Below are positions 21,656 to 31,580 of a stretch of DNA of 64,000 bases, piece after piece. The DNA lies in NCBI GenBank assembly GCA_963971535.1, contig OZ020592.1, forward strand, positions 125,972,672-126,036,671. Direction: 5' to 3'. Within the stretch, counting starts at the first letter, position 1; the number at the start of each line of letters is the position of its first letter. The notes below the pieces were generated by a model that worked only from the letters and a program-made list of their open reading frames with translations, was not told the origin of the DNA and ran no database searches. The stretch comes from Notolepis coatsorum (taxonomy: Eukaryota > Chordata > Actinopteri > Aulopiformes > Paralepididae). The translations under genes were made by a program, and so were the position numbers.

Positions 21656-22195
21656 TCATTGAGTCTCTATGTGATGCTCGACCCCGTGTTTGGTGGTCGC
21701 GGCCGAGAACGTAGGCTGTGTCAAGCCGGGAAACTCCCGCAGTAGGCGTTGGTACACGTCACCTTCTGCGAGCGAGCTGGCCAGCCCGCTGTATACCACT
21801 TCATTGCGCACACAAGTCAAGGAAGCGTACGTCTGGGCGTCTACCAGGCGGCCGTGCCTCACGTCCACGAGGAGCCCATGTGCGCAGAGGAAATCCGCCC
21901 CGAGTAGTGGGAACGAGACGTCGGCCGTGACAAACTCCCACGTGAACCGCTGTCCCCCGAAACACAACTCCACGGTCCTCGTGCCGTAGGTGCGGATCGG
22001 GTTACCGTTGGCGGTCGTCAGTCGCGGACCCCCCCCCCCGCCGGCGGTGTCCACCACCGTCGCCGGTAGGACGCTCCTCTGTGCCCCGGTGTCGCAGAGG
22101 AATTCTCGACCAGAGAGTGTGTCCTTAATGAAGAGTAGCCTGTTCGACGTACCTGCGCTCACGGCCGCTACTGGGCGCAGGTGTTGGCGTTTCCC
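21656..22195 (-). CDS. pro: Gypsy-1 aspartic protease region
   Basis: This frame is -1 relative to gag and overlaps its end. It carries the retroviral-type active site CDTGAQRSVLP and the later hydrophobic LLGADFL, the usual protease pair of motifs. It is entered by the slippery site at 22189-22195 rather than by its own start. It ends at a TGA directly before the reverse transcriptase. Confidence 0.88.
   Translation of the reverse strand, partial: GKRQHLRPVAAVSAGTSNRLLFIKDTLSGREFLCDTGAQRSVLPATVVDTAGGGGGPRLTTANGNPIRTYGTRTVELCFGGQRFTWEFVTADVSFPLLGADFLCAHGLLVDVRHGRLVDAQTYASLTCVRNEVVYSGLASSLAEGDVYQRLLREFPGLTQPTFSAATTKHGVEHHIETQ
22150..22195 (-). promoter_or_regulatory. -1 ribosomal frameshift signal between gag and pro
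   Basis: On the minus strand the heptamer GGGAAAC lies at 22195-22189, in register with the gag codons GGA AAC. Seven bases later CCTGCGC can pair with GCGCAGG (7-bp stem, 16-nt loop). Gag ends in the 0 frame 19 bases beyond the heptamer, and protease is in the -1 frame. GGGAAAC is a known gag-pro slippery sequence in some retroviruses. Confidence 0.75.
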
Positions 22196-22854
22196 GCCCT
22201 GACAAAAGTACAAGGCGGGCGGCACTTCGTTGCTTTCGCGCCGAAGCGTGCATGGAAATAACACAGGCCTGTGTCATTATTGCCGTCGGCCGCGGCGCCC
22301 CTCTCCATCTTCGCCCCTCCCCCTCTGGGCATGTGCGCCCGTGTCGGGGCCAGCACCTCTGGGGCTAAGTGCTGCGTGGCCAGGTAGAACCGATCTGCCT
22401 CCTCCGCCAGAGCACGGGGATCCACAATGTTTGTATTGGCCAGCGCCGTCTGTACCCGTGGCGGCATGTGTCTGAGGAACAGCTCTTTAAATAAAAAGTT
22501 TGGCTGCTCGGCGCCCAGTAGATTCAGCATCATCTCCATATGCGCCGACGGCTTGCTGTCTCCCAAGCCACGTATATCCAACAAGCGTCGGGCCCGCTCA
22601 GACGGCGACAACTCAAAAATCCTGAGCAGGTGCGTCTTAAACGCCTCATATCTATCCCGGGCCGGCGGAGCGGTAATGAAGCCTACCGTTCTCGCCGCCG
22701 TAGTGTTGTTCAGACTCGAGACGACGTGGAAGTATCGAGCGGCGTCATCCACGATTCCCCGTAGGGCGAATTGCGCCTCCGCCTGGGCGAACCACGCGGC
22801 CGCCGACTGCTCCCAAAACTCAGGCAGTCTGAGAAAACCAGCGTTGTTTGCCAT
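22168..22854 (-). CDS. gag: Gypsy-1 Gag
   Basis: 228 codons from ATG 22854 (MANNAGFLRLPEFW). It has the Gypsy capsid-type block (FW..SAAAWFAQAEAQFALRGI, then KTHLLRIFELSPSERARRLL). Near the C-terminus is LCYFHARFGAKATKCRPPC, a C-x-x-H...C-x3-C arrangement common in fish Gypsy Gag instead of the usual CCHC knuckle. The longer open frame upstream reads through the leader and LTR and is not likely used. The 3' end overlaps protease in the -1 frame. Confidence 0.9.
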   Translation of the reverse strand: MANNAGFLRLPEFWEQSAAAWFAQAEAQFALRGIVDDAARYFHVVSSLNNTTAARTVGFITAPPARDRYEAFKTHLLRIFELSPSERARRLLDIRGLGDSKPSAHMEMMLNLLGAEQPNFLFKELFLRHMPPRVQTALANTNIVDPRALAEEADRFYLATQHLAPEVLAPTRAHMPRGGGAKMERGAAADGNNDTGLCYFHARFGAKATKCRPPCTFVRAGNANTCAQ

Positions 22855-22895
22855 GTTCGTCGTATTCTCCGTCTCGGAAACTTCTTCGAGACTAA

Positions 22896-22909
22896 TGTCG
22901 GGGTCACCA
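22896..22909 (-). other. Gypsy-1 primer-binding site, tRNA-Trp type
   Basis: The minus strand reads TGGTGACCCCGACA one base after the 5' LTR. From memory, vertebrate tRNA-Trp ends in GTCGGGGTCACCA, which is complementary. Confidence 0.75.
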
Positions 22910-22910
22910 G

Positions 22911-23111
22911 TGTAGCGCTGAGAAGAAGGAGTCGGAGGCGGTGTCTCGAAGCTAAACCTAATTCCTTTATTCATCAGCGTAACAACAAATCGACGTAGTC
23001 GTATCGACAGTAAAATAAGAATGCCGGTGGCAGGAAGTGCCACCCTATAAATCGTCCGGGGGGAACTACCATTCCCAACGAGTTCCGTGTGAATTATGTA
23101 CAGTCACTACA
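22911..23111 (-). repeat. Gypsy-1 5' LTR
   Basis: 201 bp, the same as 18688-18888. It drives transcription leftwards. It is followed by the target duplication GTAT. Confidence 0.95.
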
Positions 23112-23560
23112 GTATATATATATATAAGTGTGTGTATTTGAGTGTGTGTGTGTGTGTGGAGGGGGGGGGGGGGCTGCATCTGCTTTGTTTATGAATCCAA
23201 GCATATTGACCTAATTTGTGGACTTGACGCTTCTCCTACTCCTCTTACTTCTCCTCCTACTTCTCCTACTTCTCCCCCTCCTTCTCCTACTTCTCCTCCT
23301 CCTTCTCCTACTTCTCCTCCTCCTTCTTCTCCTCCTTCTCTGCCTCCTTCTCTTCCTCCTTCTCCTCCTTCTCCTCCTCCTTCTCCTTCTCCTCCTACTT
23401 CTCCTTCTTCTCTTCCTCCTTCTCCTTCTTTTCCTCCTCCTTCTCCTCCTCCTCTTCTTCCTCCTTCTACCCCTCCTCCTTCTCCTTATTCTTCTTCTCC
23501 TCCTGCTCCTGCTCCTCCTCCTTCTCAACCTCCTTCTCCTCTTTCTTCTCTGGTTCCACC
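23112..23560. repeat. (TA)n, (TG)n, G-run and (TCC/TTC)n polypyrimidine tract
   Basis: 23112-23127 (TA)n, 23128-23158 TG-rich, 23159-23172 G-run, 23228-23555 a long tct-cct tract. The open frames on either strand through this are composition artefacts. Confidence 0.95.
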
Positions 23561-23732
23561 ACAGTACCAAGCATGTCATGCTCGCTGTTTGGGAAGGGGG
23601 GCTAAACAATGTTCCAGTTAGGGGACAGACCCACATCTGCACCTTGTATATCAAGCCAGTTAGGCGACAGACCCTCACCTGCACCTTGTGTATACTGTTT
23701 ATTTTTCTCATATTTTTCTCATGTGCTGCCTT

Positions 23733-24492
23733 GTTGCTATGTTGTTGTGGTCTTGTCTTTGCTATGCTGCCATGCTGTCTTGTATTTGATATGTTGTTGT
23801 GCTGCCTTGTCTTTGCTATGTTGTGCTGTCTTGTCTTTGCTATGTTGTTGTGCTGCCTTGTCTTTGCTATGTTGTTGTGCTGCCTTGTCTTTGCTATGTT
23901 GTTGTGCTGCCTTGTCTTTGCTATGTTGTTGTGCTGCCTTGTCTTTGCTATGCTGCCATGCTGTCTTGTATTTGCTATGCTGCCATGCTGTCTTGTATTT
24001 GCTATGTTGTGCTGTCTTGTCTTTGCTATGTTGTTGTGCTGCCTTGTCTTTGCTATGTTGTTGTGCTGCCTTGTCTTTGCTATGTTGTTGTGCTGCCTTG
24101 TCTTTGCTATGTTGTTGTGCTGCCTTGTCTTTGCCATGTTGCCATGCTACCATACTACCATGCTGTCTTGTCTTGACCATGCTGTCTTGTCTTTACCATG
24201 TTACCATGCTGTCTTGTCTTTGCCATGCTGCAATGCTGTCTTGTCTTTACCATGTTACCATGCTGTCTTGTCTTTACCATACTGCCATGCTGTCTTGTCT
24301 TTACCATGTTACCATGCTGTCTTGTCTTTGCCATGTTACCATGCTGTCTTGTCTTTGCCATGCTGCCATGCTGTCTTGTCTTTACCATGTTACCATGCTG
24401 TCTTGTCTTTACCATACTGCCATGCTGTCTTGTCTTTACCATGTTACCATGCTGTCTTGTCTTTACCATGTTACCATGCTGTCTTGTCTTCC
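23733..24492. repeat. 27-bp minisatellite, two subfamilies
   Basis: About 28 units. The first half (to about 24140) is 'ttgtctttgctatgttgttg' plus 'tgctgcc'; the second half is 'ttgtctttaccatgttacca' plus 'tgctgtc'. The switch is abrupt. A 27-bp unit gives long false ORFs on both strands. Confidence 0.97.
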
Positions 24493-24918
24493 AAGAGCAG
24501 GCCCTTCCCCCCTACAGCACGCCACCCTGAAGCACTCAAGAGGCTACACCCCCACAACGGGACCAGGCAGCGCACCGGGGAGACAACCCCCAAAGAGGTT
24601 GATCCCTCAATCCAGGCAACAGGTCAAAAGGACTCGACCTGAGCCTGGAGCACTGCGGACTAAACAGGCGCCAAAGGGGTCTGCTGAAAACAGCACCCCG
24701 GCGGAAGGGCGTACGGTATGCTGTGCACCATGTCGCAGCCTCCACAAAAAAAAACCCACCCTCTAGAGGGGCAGAGGCAAACAAGGCTGACGCGATTGGC
24801 AGATGTCATGAAAGGTGCAGGGGCACACTCGCAGGCAGACGGGGTCAAGCCCGGCCTAACCCGAGAGTCGACTCCGCTACCAACACACCTGGAAACCAAT
24901 CACCACCTAACAGGGTAG
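24493..24918 (-). mobile_element. fragment related to the DIRS-like non-coding body
   Basis: Read on the minus strand it follows 13690-14010: shared blocks include 'gagtgtgcccctgcac', 'acgcccttccgccgg', 'acccctttggcgcctgt', 'cagtctccaggctc/cagtgctccaggctc' and 'ccccggtgcgct'. It replaces the 3' part of the pogo-like transposase at 24919-25640. Confidence 0.7.
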
Positions 24919-25625
24919 CCCCCCTTATAAATAATAAAAGGGGGGACATCCTCCCCAGCCGCGTTGAGGCAGGCCAGGACCGTGATGTGTTCCCTGGTTC
25001 CCTGGGCCTGCCTGTAGGCGTGCTTCATCCCACGGGGCACAACAACCTTCCTCCGGTTGGAGTCCATCTGAAACCCCGTCTCGTCACAGTTGTAAATATG
25101 ACGGGGTTTCTCCCTCAGCCCGTGCTCCTCCATGGTGCTGGTGAGGAGCTTGAAGTATTCTTCTATGGCCCCCCTCTTGGCGCAGGCTGCCCTCCCACGG
25201 TCAATGGTGTCCGGGATCCGGATCGTGAGGCGATGGTGTTGCCTCTCCCTGAAATTGATCCACCACCCCTGGCCAAGGGATGTTTTTAGGTTCCCTGGGT
25301 GGCGGAGGTTATAGATGGCCAGGGCGTGGGCCAGGACCTGTGACCTCGTCAGCGGAAACCCATAACTGGCAGAGTACAAGCAGTACTCCACCAGGGAACT
25401 TTCATCTTCAGGGGTAAGATAGGTGCTCCGGCCGATGTTGCAGGCCAGAGACACCTTTCCGCTGAGTCGGTCGATCAGGCTGGACTTAGGGACCTCGAAC
25501 AACGTGGCTGCCCGCCTCGCACTCCACCTGCCTGCTCTGACCTCTGCAATGGCCTGATCCATAGCCTCCGGGGCCCACAGACGCACCTTCCTCTCCCTCT
25601 TCCGCATTTGCCGGATATTAGGCAT
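24919..25625 (-). pseudogene. pogo/Tigger-like transposase, 3'-truncated
   Basis: About 240 residues from ATG 25625, which lies just after a splice-acceptor-like 'tttgtgtgtttgcag'. Residues about 20-60 form a psq-type helix-turn-helix (AIAEVRAGRWSARRAATLFE then VPKSSLIDR). A CENP-B-like second DNA-binding region follows. YNCDETGF carries the first catalytic Asp of the pogo/Tc1 DDE domain, with ITVLACLNAAGEDVPPFIIY after it. The protein then runs off into unrelated sequence homologous to 13690-14010, so the other two catalytic residues are missing. It could otherwise be a domesticated gene exon, but the abrupt loss of the catalytic core argues for a dead transposon. Confidence 0.85.
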
Positions 25626-25640
25626 GCTCTGCAAACACAC

Positions 25641-25941
25641 AAAAATATTTTAAACAAGAAAGTAAAATAATATGAACTTTATTATTATTGTACGACTGAC
25701 GAGTTTATTTTATTTGATTTATTTAGCACATTATTTAAAAAAAAACAGTGCTAGGAGGGAACTTATGTGAGTGATTTATGATGAAATTAAATTAGATTTG
25801 AATTGTTTTTTTTAATATGGATAAGGAGGTTGTTGACCTCAATGATGAATTTAGTTTATTGCTATGGTTTGTTGGATATGAGTGAAATTCTGATGAAAAG
25901 ATGCAGAACAATGGAAGGTATCAAGAACATCTTGCCTATTG
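25641..25941. other. AT-rich spacer, no gene
   Basis: No domain or repeat recognised. Confidence 0.5.
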
Positions 25942-26274
25942 TTAAAGGGGCTATGCATTGCTATTCCTAGCACTATTTGGGCAACTTTACACAATTCCTG
26001 TGAGTCTATGTAACACATCTGTAAGGTTTATTCCAAAAAGAATCATTGTTTTATATTTCTAATCAAGTACTCAAAACCAGCATTTTTCAGCTCCAAGATT
26101 TCAAGCTTGGCTTGGCTCCACCCATACTAGCAGAATGCTTTGAGTGACAGCCACCCACCAAATAGCTCCGCCCATCTCCCCGTCCTTCCCTCTCAGGTCT
26201 CAGGTGTTTTTATTTCGACACGCAAAACATATACCGATTTTACTAACTAACAGCATTAATAACAATCAACAATC

Positions 26275-26378
26275 ATGGCTGTACATTATGTTTGGGATCC
26301 AGAGAGCGACCCACAGTATGATTCAGAAGAAGAAGAAGTCGATTTGCAACAGCGAGGCTTGCAAATAGTTTCCGATTG
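26275..26378 (+). CDS. transposon-borne first exon (acidic N-terminus)
   Basis: ATG then YVWDPESDPQYDSEEEEVDL and on to a strong donor (gattg|gtaagt). It resembles the acidic start of transposon-carried 'P2X7-like C-terminal domain' proteins annotated in fish, in which a Trp-Cys motif would follow the splice. The next exon is not found. The donor segment is repeated twice more within the triplication. The assignment is from memory and weak. Confidence 0.4.
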
Positions 26379-27183
26379 GTAAGTTGATTACACCGTTAGT
26401 ATAATGGCTTGCCGAAATAACGTTACTTACTTGATCGATCAGCCAGCTTTTGCTTCGATAGCTTGCTATAAGTAACGTTACCTTGTTTACCTCTGACTAG
26501 TTGTGTTTTTTTATTGAGCAGTTTTTAATTATGACTAGCTTGCTTCAATAGTTTGCCAAAATGTTACTTTATAAAGAGCAGCAGTTATATACAGTGTACT
26601 TCTGTCGCGTCCCGTCGAACACACACACTAACGTTAGATTGTACTCACCCACCCCCCAAACAACAGCGAGGCTTGTAAATAGTTTCCGATTGGTAAGTTG
26701 ATTACACCGTTAGTATAATGGCTTGCCGAAATAACGTTACTTACTTGATCGATCAGCCAGCTTTTGCTTCGATAGCTTGCTATAAGTAACGTTACCTTGT
26801 TTACCTCTGACTAGTTGTGTTTTTTTATTGAGCAGTTTTTAATTATGACTAGCTTGCTTCAATAGTTTGCCAAAATGTTACTTTATAAAGAGCAGCAGTT
26901 ATATACAGTGTACTTCTGTCGCGTCCCGTCGAACACACACACTAACGTTAGATTGTACTCACCCACCCCCCAAACAACAGCGAGGCTTGTAAATAGTTTC
27001 CGATTGGTAAGTTGATTACACCGTTAGTATAATGGCTTGCCGAAATAACGTTACTTACTTGATCGATCAGCCAGCTTTTGCTTCGATAGCTTGCTATAAG
27101 TAACGTTACCTTGTTTACCTCTGACTAGTTGTGTTTTTTTATTGAGCAGTTTTTAATTATGACTAGCTTGCTTCAATAGTTTA
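26357..27183. repeat. 313-bp tandem triplication
   Basis: Two full copies and one partial copy begin at 26357, 26670 and 26983 with 'ggcttgcaaatagtttccga' or a one-base variant. Copies are almost identical, so the duplication is recent. Each contains the splice-donor-like gtaagt. Confidence 0.93.
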
Positions 27184-27339
27184 GCACCATCCAGGATGCC
27201 ACCCCAGCATCAACAAATTAATTATATACCCCACCGTCGAACACACACAGTAACGTTAGATTGTATTGATGATAACATACCCCACCCCACCCCCCAAGGT
27301 TCCCCCCCACACACACACAGTGAACGTAGCTAGCAACAG

Positions 27340-27660
27340 TTAGTTAGTTAGCTGGCTAATTACGACATATCTACTTACTACTTGTGTCGGGTCCCGAATA
27401 GTAGGTACAACTCCTTTGTTTAGCACCATCCAGGATGCCACGCCAGCATCAAAAAGACCTTGATTGACAACGTCTTCGGTGGAAAAATGTGCAGTACAAA
27501 CCCGAGTATGAGACGTTGCGACAGAACTAGGAGGGTCCCCAAAAACGAACTTGGTCCATTGCTGGCGAAGTTCGGCATCCACGGGAAAAGCGTGCAAAGA
27601 CGTATTAGTAGTACTAGCTTTACAGCCAGGAACAGAACATGTTCTGCGGGGTTTGCTCAT
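27340..27660 (-). CDS. THAP-domain protein exon (transposon)
   Basis: MSKPRRTCSVPGC, then SLHAFPVDAELRQQW, then RVCTAHFSTEDVVN and VPTI. This is the C2CH zinc module of THAP domains (C-x4-C ... C-x2-H) with the AVPT-type box. THAP domains bind the ends of P-type and Kolobok transposons. A donor-like gtaagt at 27378-27373 suggests the exon ends at 27379. There is no catalytic part downstream. It lies inside the TTAA element, so it is not a host gene. Confidence 0.85.
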   Translation of the reverse strand: MSKPRRTCSVPGCKASTTNTSLHAFPVDAELRQQWTKFVFGDPPSSVATSHTRVCTAHFSTEDVVNQGLFDAGVASWMVLNKGVVPTIRDPTQVVSRYVVISQLTN

Positions 27661-27976
27661 CGTGGAAGATATGCAAGTGACTGCACTCCTGTTTCTAGGT
27701 AGTGTACCACTCTATTCGAGGTTGAATGGGGGCGGGCATTAGCTCCAACCACAGAGCCAATCGCATCACTGTGCGCTACCCACAGCGCCGAATGACGTGA
27801 CTCAGGCCTTCAAATCAAAATGACCCGATTTACTAGAGAACGAGAGGGGCTGGGCTGAATCGGAGCAATCCGCCAATATGGTATTTAGACCCTAAAACAC
27901 ATTGATACGAACTCCTATTACTATAATACAATGCTAGAGACTGAAAAATGACATTTATAATGCATAGCCCCTTTAA

Positions 27977-29799
27977 TGAACTTGAATATGAATGAGCATG
28001 AAACCAAAATGATTATGCTGAAATATTACCAGACATGCAAACACACACACACACACAACCTTACCTTCACCCAGTTCAGCATGGCAGCCTCACACACACA
28101 CACACACACCTCCATTCACCTGTAGAGAAACAAGCACACACAAACCTACCGTGTCTGCTGTGCTGTCTCTGGACTTTGTCACTCTGTCTGTCTATGCTTC
28201 AGATGTTTTTTATACAGAGATTGAGAGAGAGAGAGAGAGAAAACCAGTTCATTATTTTCCCCGCGAAAATTATTGTTCTCCCTTCGATTATTTTCGCGCA
28301 ACCTCAGTTCATCACTTCAGACAAACTTAGATCTCTTATTAAGATTACAAATGTACAACACATTTCGTCGGACAAAACACTGGCTATATATGCTAGCAAC
28401 ATAACCAAACAATCTGACTTACACGCTATATTAAAACATTTAACTGTATATGATCGGTATACGTTATGCTTCATCATGCGTGGAGGAAAGGGGGGGGGGT
28501 CGTTTATAATTCCTTGATCATCAGTAAATGCTTTATGTAGTATGGGTGGATATATTGATCAGATGGTTTGCAAACAAGGAAACTCACAATTGGGTTGAAA
28601 ATAACGTTAGTGTCCTCTTACCGTGCGTCAAAGAGACTGGCGGTGAAAGATCCCAGGTATACGACGCCGATCGCCTAGGTCCATTTCCGGTTTGTATGTC
28701 GCAATAAACGCCGAAATCATATCGATTATTAAGTTTAGAAAGCGATCCATTATGTACATTGTGTCTGTCGGGAGTCATGCAACTATATCTGACGGCCGGA
28801 TGAATTTAATCGACGCACAGCCCCCATATCCTGTAGGTGAGTGTAACTCGCCCGACCATCCACCAGGCGGCGGTATTGAGCCGTTGTTGCCTTCACCTGT
28901 AGGGTCCAACTGCAGCGTTGCGGCTGTATATATGAATTATGAATGCCATGGTGAAAAAATTAAATATTGATCTCAATAATGCTGTACAGCGAGGTCTGGC
29001 GGTCAACGCATGGCGGGCAATAAAGCTGTACAGCGTTTCCGGCGGTGGATGTGTTAATAATAATATATATATATATTTTTTCTTTTTCTGTATATTACTG
29101 TATATTACTAGTGAAGCACTGCCTCACTAGTAGTCATGCAATAACCTCCACTGGCGTACACAGGTTCTACGCACACTCCGTGTTGATAAATGCCACTTGT
29201 TCTACGCTCCGCGCTCGTGCACGGTTTTACGTATTTGCATATAGAACCGCCCGTAATTAACCATATATGGTCATGAAACACCCCCCTGAAATGTGGAAAA
29301 GTGGACTAAGCCGAGCGAACGCCTGGGAGAAATACGCGACAGGCTGACAGACATGTACACAGTGATTGCTGGGCAGCGCAAACACTAATAAAGACCGTTA
29401 ACCACTGTTTGCCATTGGTGTCATTAATAACCATGCTGGAATATGACTGCTTTTTCTTCGTTTCGTTCGATTAATACCCAGGGATTAAAGTTCTCTGTCA
29501 ATTTCATTCCAAATCGCGACGGATTTTCCGTCAATTTTCTACCTGCATATGATTTGTAGAGGCATACAATCTATTTTGATGTCGGTATTAGGTAGCCTAT
29601 ATAAACAATAATACGAGAGCATATACAAGAACCTTTCTATTCACACAGCTTTGACAGCTACATGGGTGGTACATAACAGTCTATTGCTCGATCCATCTCC
29701 AATATCACGATGGACCGTGCCATGTAGCCTATGTATAGCCTGCCTATGTGATCAATAAAAACGCAAACTTGAATCCCATCATCATATTTATATGTTGTG
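27977..29799. other. non-coding stretch
   Basis: It contains (CA)n at 28038-28055 and 28093-28111, (GA)n near 28224-28242 and (TA)n at 29061-29074. 28600-28930 is GC-richer but has no domain-bearing frame. I see no gene. Confidence 0.5.
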
Positions 29800-29887
29800 T
29801 CTGTCCACTATGTTTGTTACTTTGTTATTTTCCCCTCCTATGTAAAGCGACCTTGGGTCTCTTGAAAGGCGCTATATAAAATGAAGC

Positions 29888-29977
<90 letters not shown>
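29800..29977 (+). repeat. LINE 3' tail with (ATT)n
   Basis: 'aagcgaccttgggtctcttg' and 'aaggcgctatataaaatgaa' are followed by about 90 bp of ATT repeats, the familiar 3' end of fish LINEs. Confidence 0.8.
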
Positions 29978-30484
29978 CACGTCTGTGCGGGAGCTCACAA
30001 ATAGACTGTCTTAGTCTCAGTGAAGTTTCAACGGAGGTCATCTATTCTAACCAACAAATTGAAGTAGAAAGCATTTCGTTGTGACCAATCTTATCTAGAC
30101 CCAGCACTTCAGTAGGGCACAGAAGGGCACCAAAAACTATGAAGCGGGAGCGCGTAGCGCGGCCGGGGGGGAAAAAATTGCCGGTTTTGGCCGGTTTGTG
30201 GGTGAAAACGGGTGGATTTTGTAACTTTTTTTTTTTAACTTTATTTTTCGGTTTTAGGGTTAGGTTAGGGTTATGTTATTTAATTATTTTGGGGAGCCAG
30301 CCCCCCAAACTCCTGAAATGCATAGAAATCTATGAAATAAATAAAACAATCTGACATTTATATTAAAAAGAGCTAGCCCCCCAAACCCCTAAAATACATA
30401 GAAATCTATGCATTTTGGAACAGTTACTATATATAGTCAAGAAAGCATTTAGTCATACTTAAAGTTTAAAGTGCTTTACTTGCA
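29978..30484. other. non-coding, with a short duplicated block
   Basis: 'agccccccaaac' followed by 'catagaaatctatg' occurs at 30299-30333 and again at 30374-30412. No gene seen. Confidence 0.5.
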
Positions 30485-30790
30485 TTGAACATTAGAAAGC
30501 ACAATGTATGTTTCCATAGTTACGCAGATGACACACAATTGTACATCTCCGCTGAACCAAATTATCACACAGCTATAAACTCCATTTCCACCTGTCTCTT
30601 AGCAATAAACAAATGGATGACGAACAACTTCCTAAAATTAAATGAGGGCAAAACTGAAATCCTACTAGTCGGTCCTATTACAAAAAGAGAAATGTTACAG
30701 AGCAATATGGGGCAACTTACTCCTTGGATCAAACCCGAAGTTACAAGTAAGTAACCTACACTGGCTTCCGGTAACATTTAGAATTGATAG
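30485..30790 (+). pseudogene. LINE reverse transcriptase fragment, internally deleted
   Basis: The frame reads FHSYADDTQLYIS, then INKWMTNNFLKLNEGKTEIL, the catalytic block of an L2-like LINE. At about 30755 it jumps directly to LHWLPVTFRIDSA, a motif that normally lies more than 100 residues downstream, so an internal piece is deleted. Confidence 0.8.
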
Positions 30791-31146
30791 TGCAGAATAG
30801 TGCAATAGTGCAGTGCAATAAAATTGTAGAATAGAATAGATTTAAAAAAATATATAGATAGGAATGACATGCTTAGACATGCATCATACAGACATGACAT
30901 CACATCACAACACATCACATATACCATTTACTATTTATACATAACAGACTCATAAACATGCAAGGGTGCCTTTTTGCTGAGTGTCTAGGTTAATTATAGT
31001 CCCTTTTGAGCCTTGCCCATCATATACTCTGTCAGGATCTATGGGTAACAGTACTGTATATTTGCATATCGTATATGTCACAAATGTAACAGTACTAAAA
31101 TACCTATAATGTCATGTATGTTGTGTATGTCATAAATGTCACTATG

Positions 31147-31332
31147 AATTGAAAATGGCGGACCCTGATGTAAACAAGACAAACGTCTTTCTCTGGTCTG
31201 CATGTACTAACTGTATTGTACCCATTCTGCAATCTGTTAAATACAGTTTTCATTCATTCATTCATTCATTCATTCATTCATTCATTCATTCATTCATTCA
31301 TTCATTCATTCATTCATTCATTCATTCATTCA
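31147..31332 (+). repeat. LINE 3' tail with (ATTC)n
   Basis: It is the same tail as at 36783 ('gaccctgatgtaaacaagac', 'cccattctgcaatctgtt') and ends in about 22 units of cattcatt. Confidence 0.88.
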
Positions 31333-31480
31333 GTCTTCAGGCTGGACTTGAATCTAACAGCATTGACGATTTTCAAGTCACTGGGCAGACTGTTCCAAAA
31401 GACAGCTGCAGAATATAAAAATTACTGGCATAGGCAGATAGATAGGCTATTACTGTATAAAGGTCCTAGCTAGGCTAGCC

Positions 31481-31531
31481 TATATCTGGTAAGCACGTTA
31501 CGACCATACGACAACGTGCTTACCAGATATA
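31481..31531. repeat. perfect 19-bp hairpin
   Basis: TATATCTGGTAAGCACGTT and its exact reverse complement enclose 13 nt. No flanking duplication was recognised. Confidence 0.9.
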
Positions 31532-31580
31532 GTCAGTGCCTATCGTTATCTAGCAGCTAATTCCTCCGGTAACGTTGTGG

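Larger units (their letters stand above)
18688..23111 (-). mobile_element. Gypsy LTR retrotransposon, nearly intact (Gypsy-1)
   Basis: The element is 4,424 bp on the minus strand, flanked by a 4-bp duplication GTAT (18684-18687 and 23112-23115). Two LTRs of 201 bp appear identical. The internal order is primer-binding site, gag, protease, reverse transcriptase, RNase H, integrase, polypurine tract. The order RT-RH-INT places it in Gypsy/Metaviridae. Lesions seen are one in-frame TGA between protease and RT. LTR identity means a recent insertion. Confidence 0.95.
25942..27976. mobile_element. Kolobok-like TTAA DNA transposon, deletion derivative
   Basis: The ends are TTAAAGGGGCTATGCATT and AATGCATAGCCCCTTTAA, perfect inverted repeats bounded by TTAA. 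Inside are a THAP-domain exon (minus strand) and a short exon-like ORF (plus strand). TTAA duplication together with a THAP domain is the signature of the Kolobok superfamily. No DDE catalytic core is seen, so it is non-autonomous. The middle is occupied by a 313-bp tandem triplication. Confidence 0.75.

Noticed and set aside
23211..24766. Leu/Cys-rich membrane-like protein and Arg-rich protein
   Set aside because: They arise from a polypyrimidine tract and a 27-bp minisatellite read in different frames.
24919..24946. Terminator-like hairpin cccccctt...aagggggg
   Set aside because: The stem falls within the transposase coding sequence (around YKGGYP) and is explained by its codons.
29881..30041. 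Poly-Asn / poly-Leu frames
   Set aside because: Translation of the (ATT)n microsatellite at a LINE tail.
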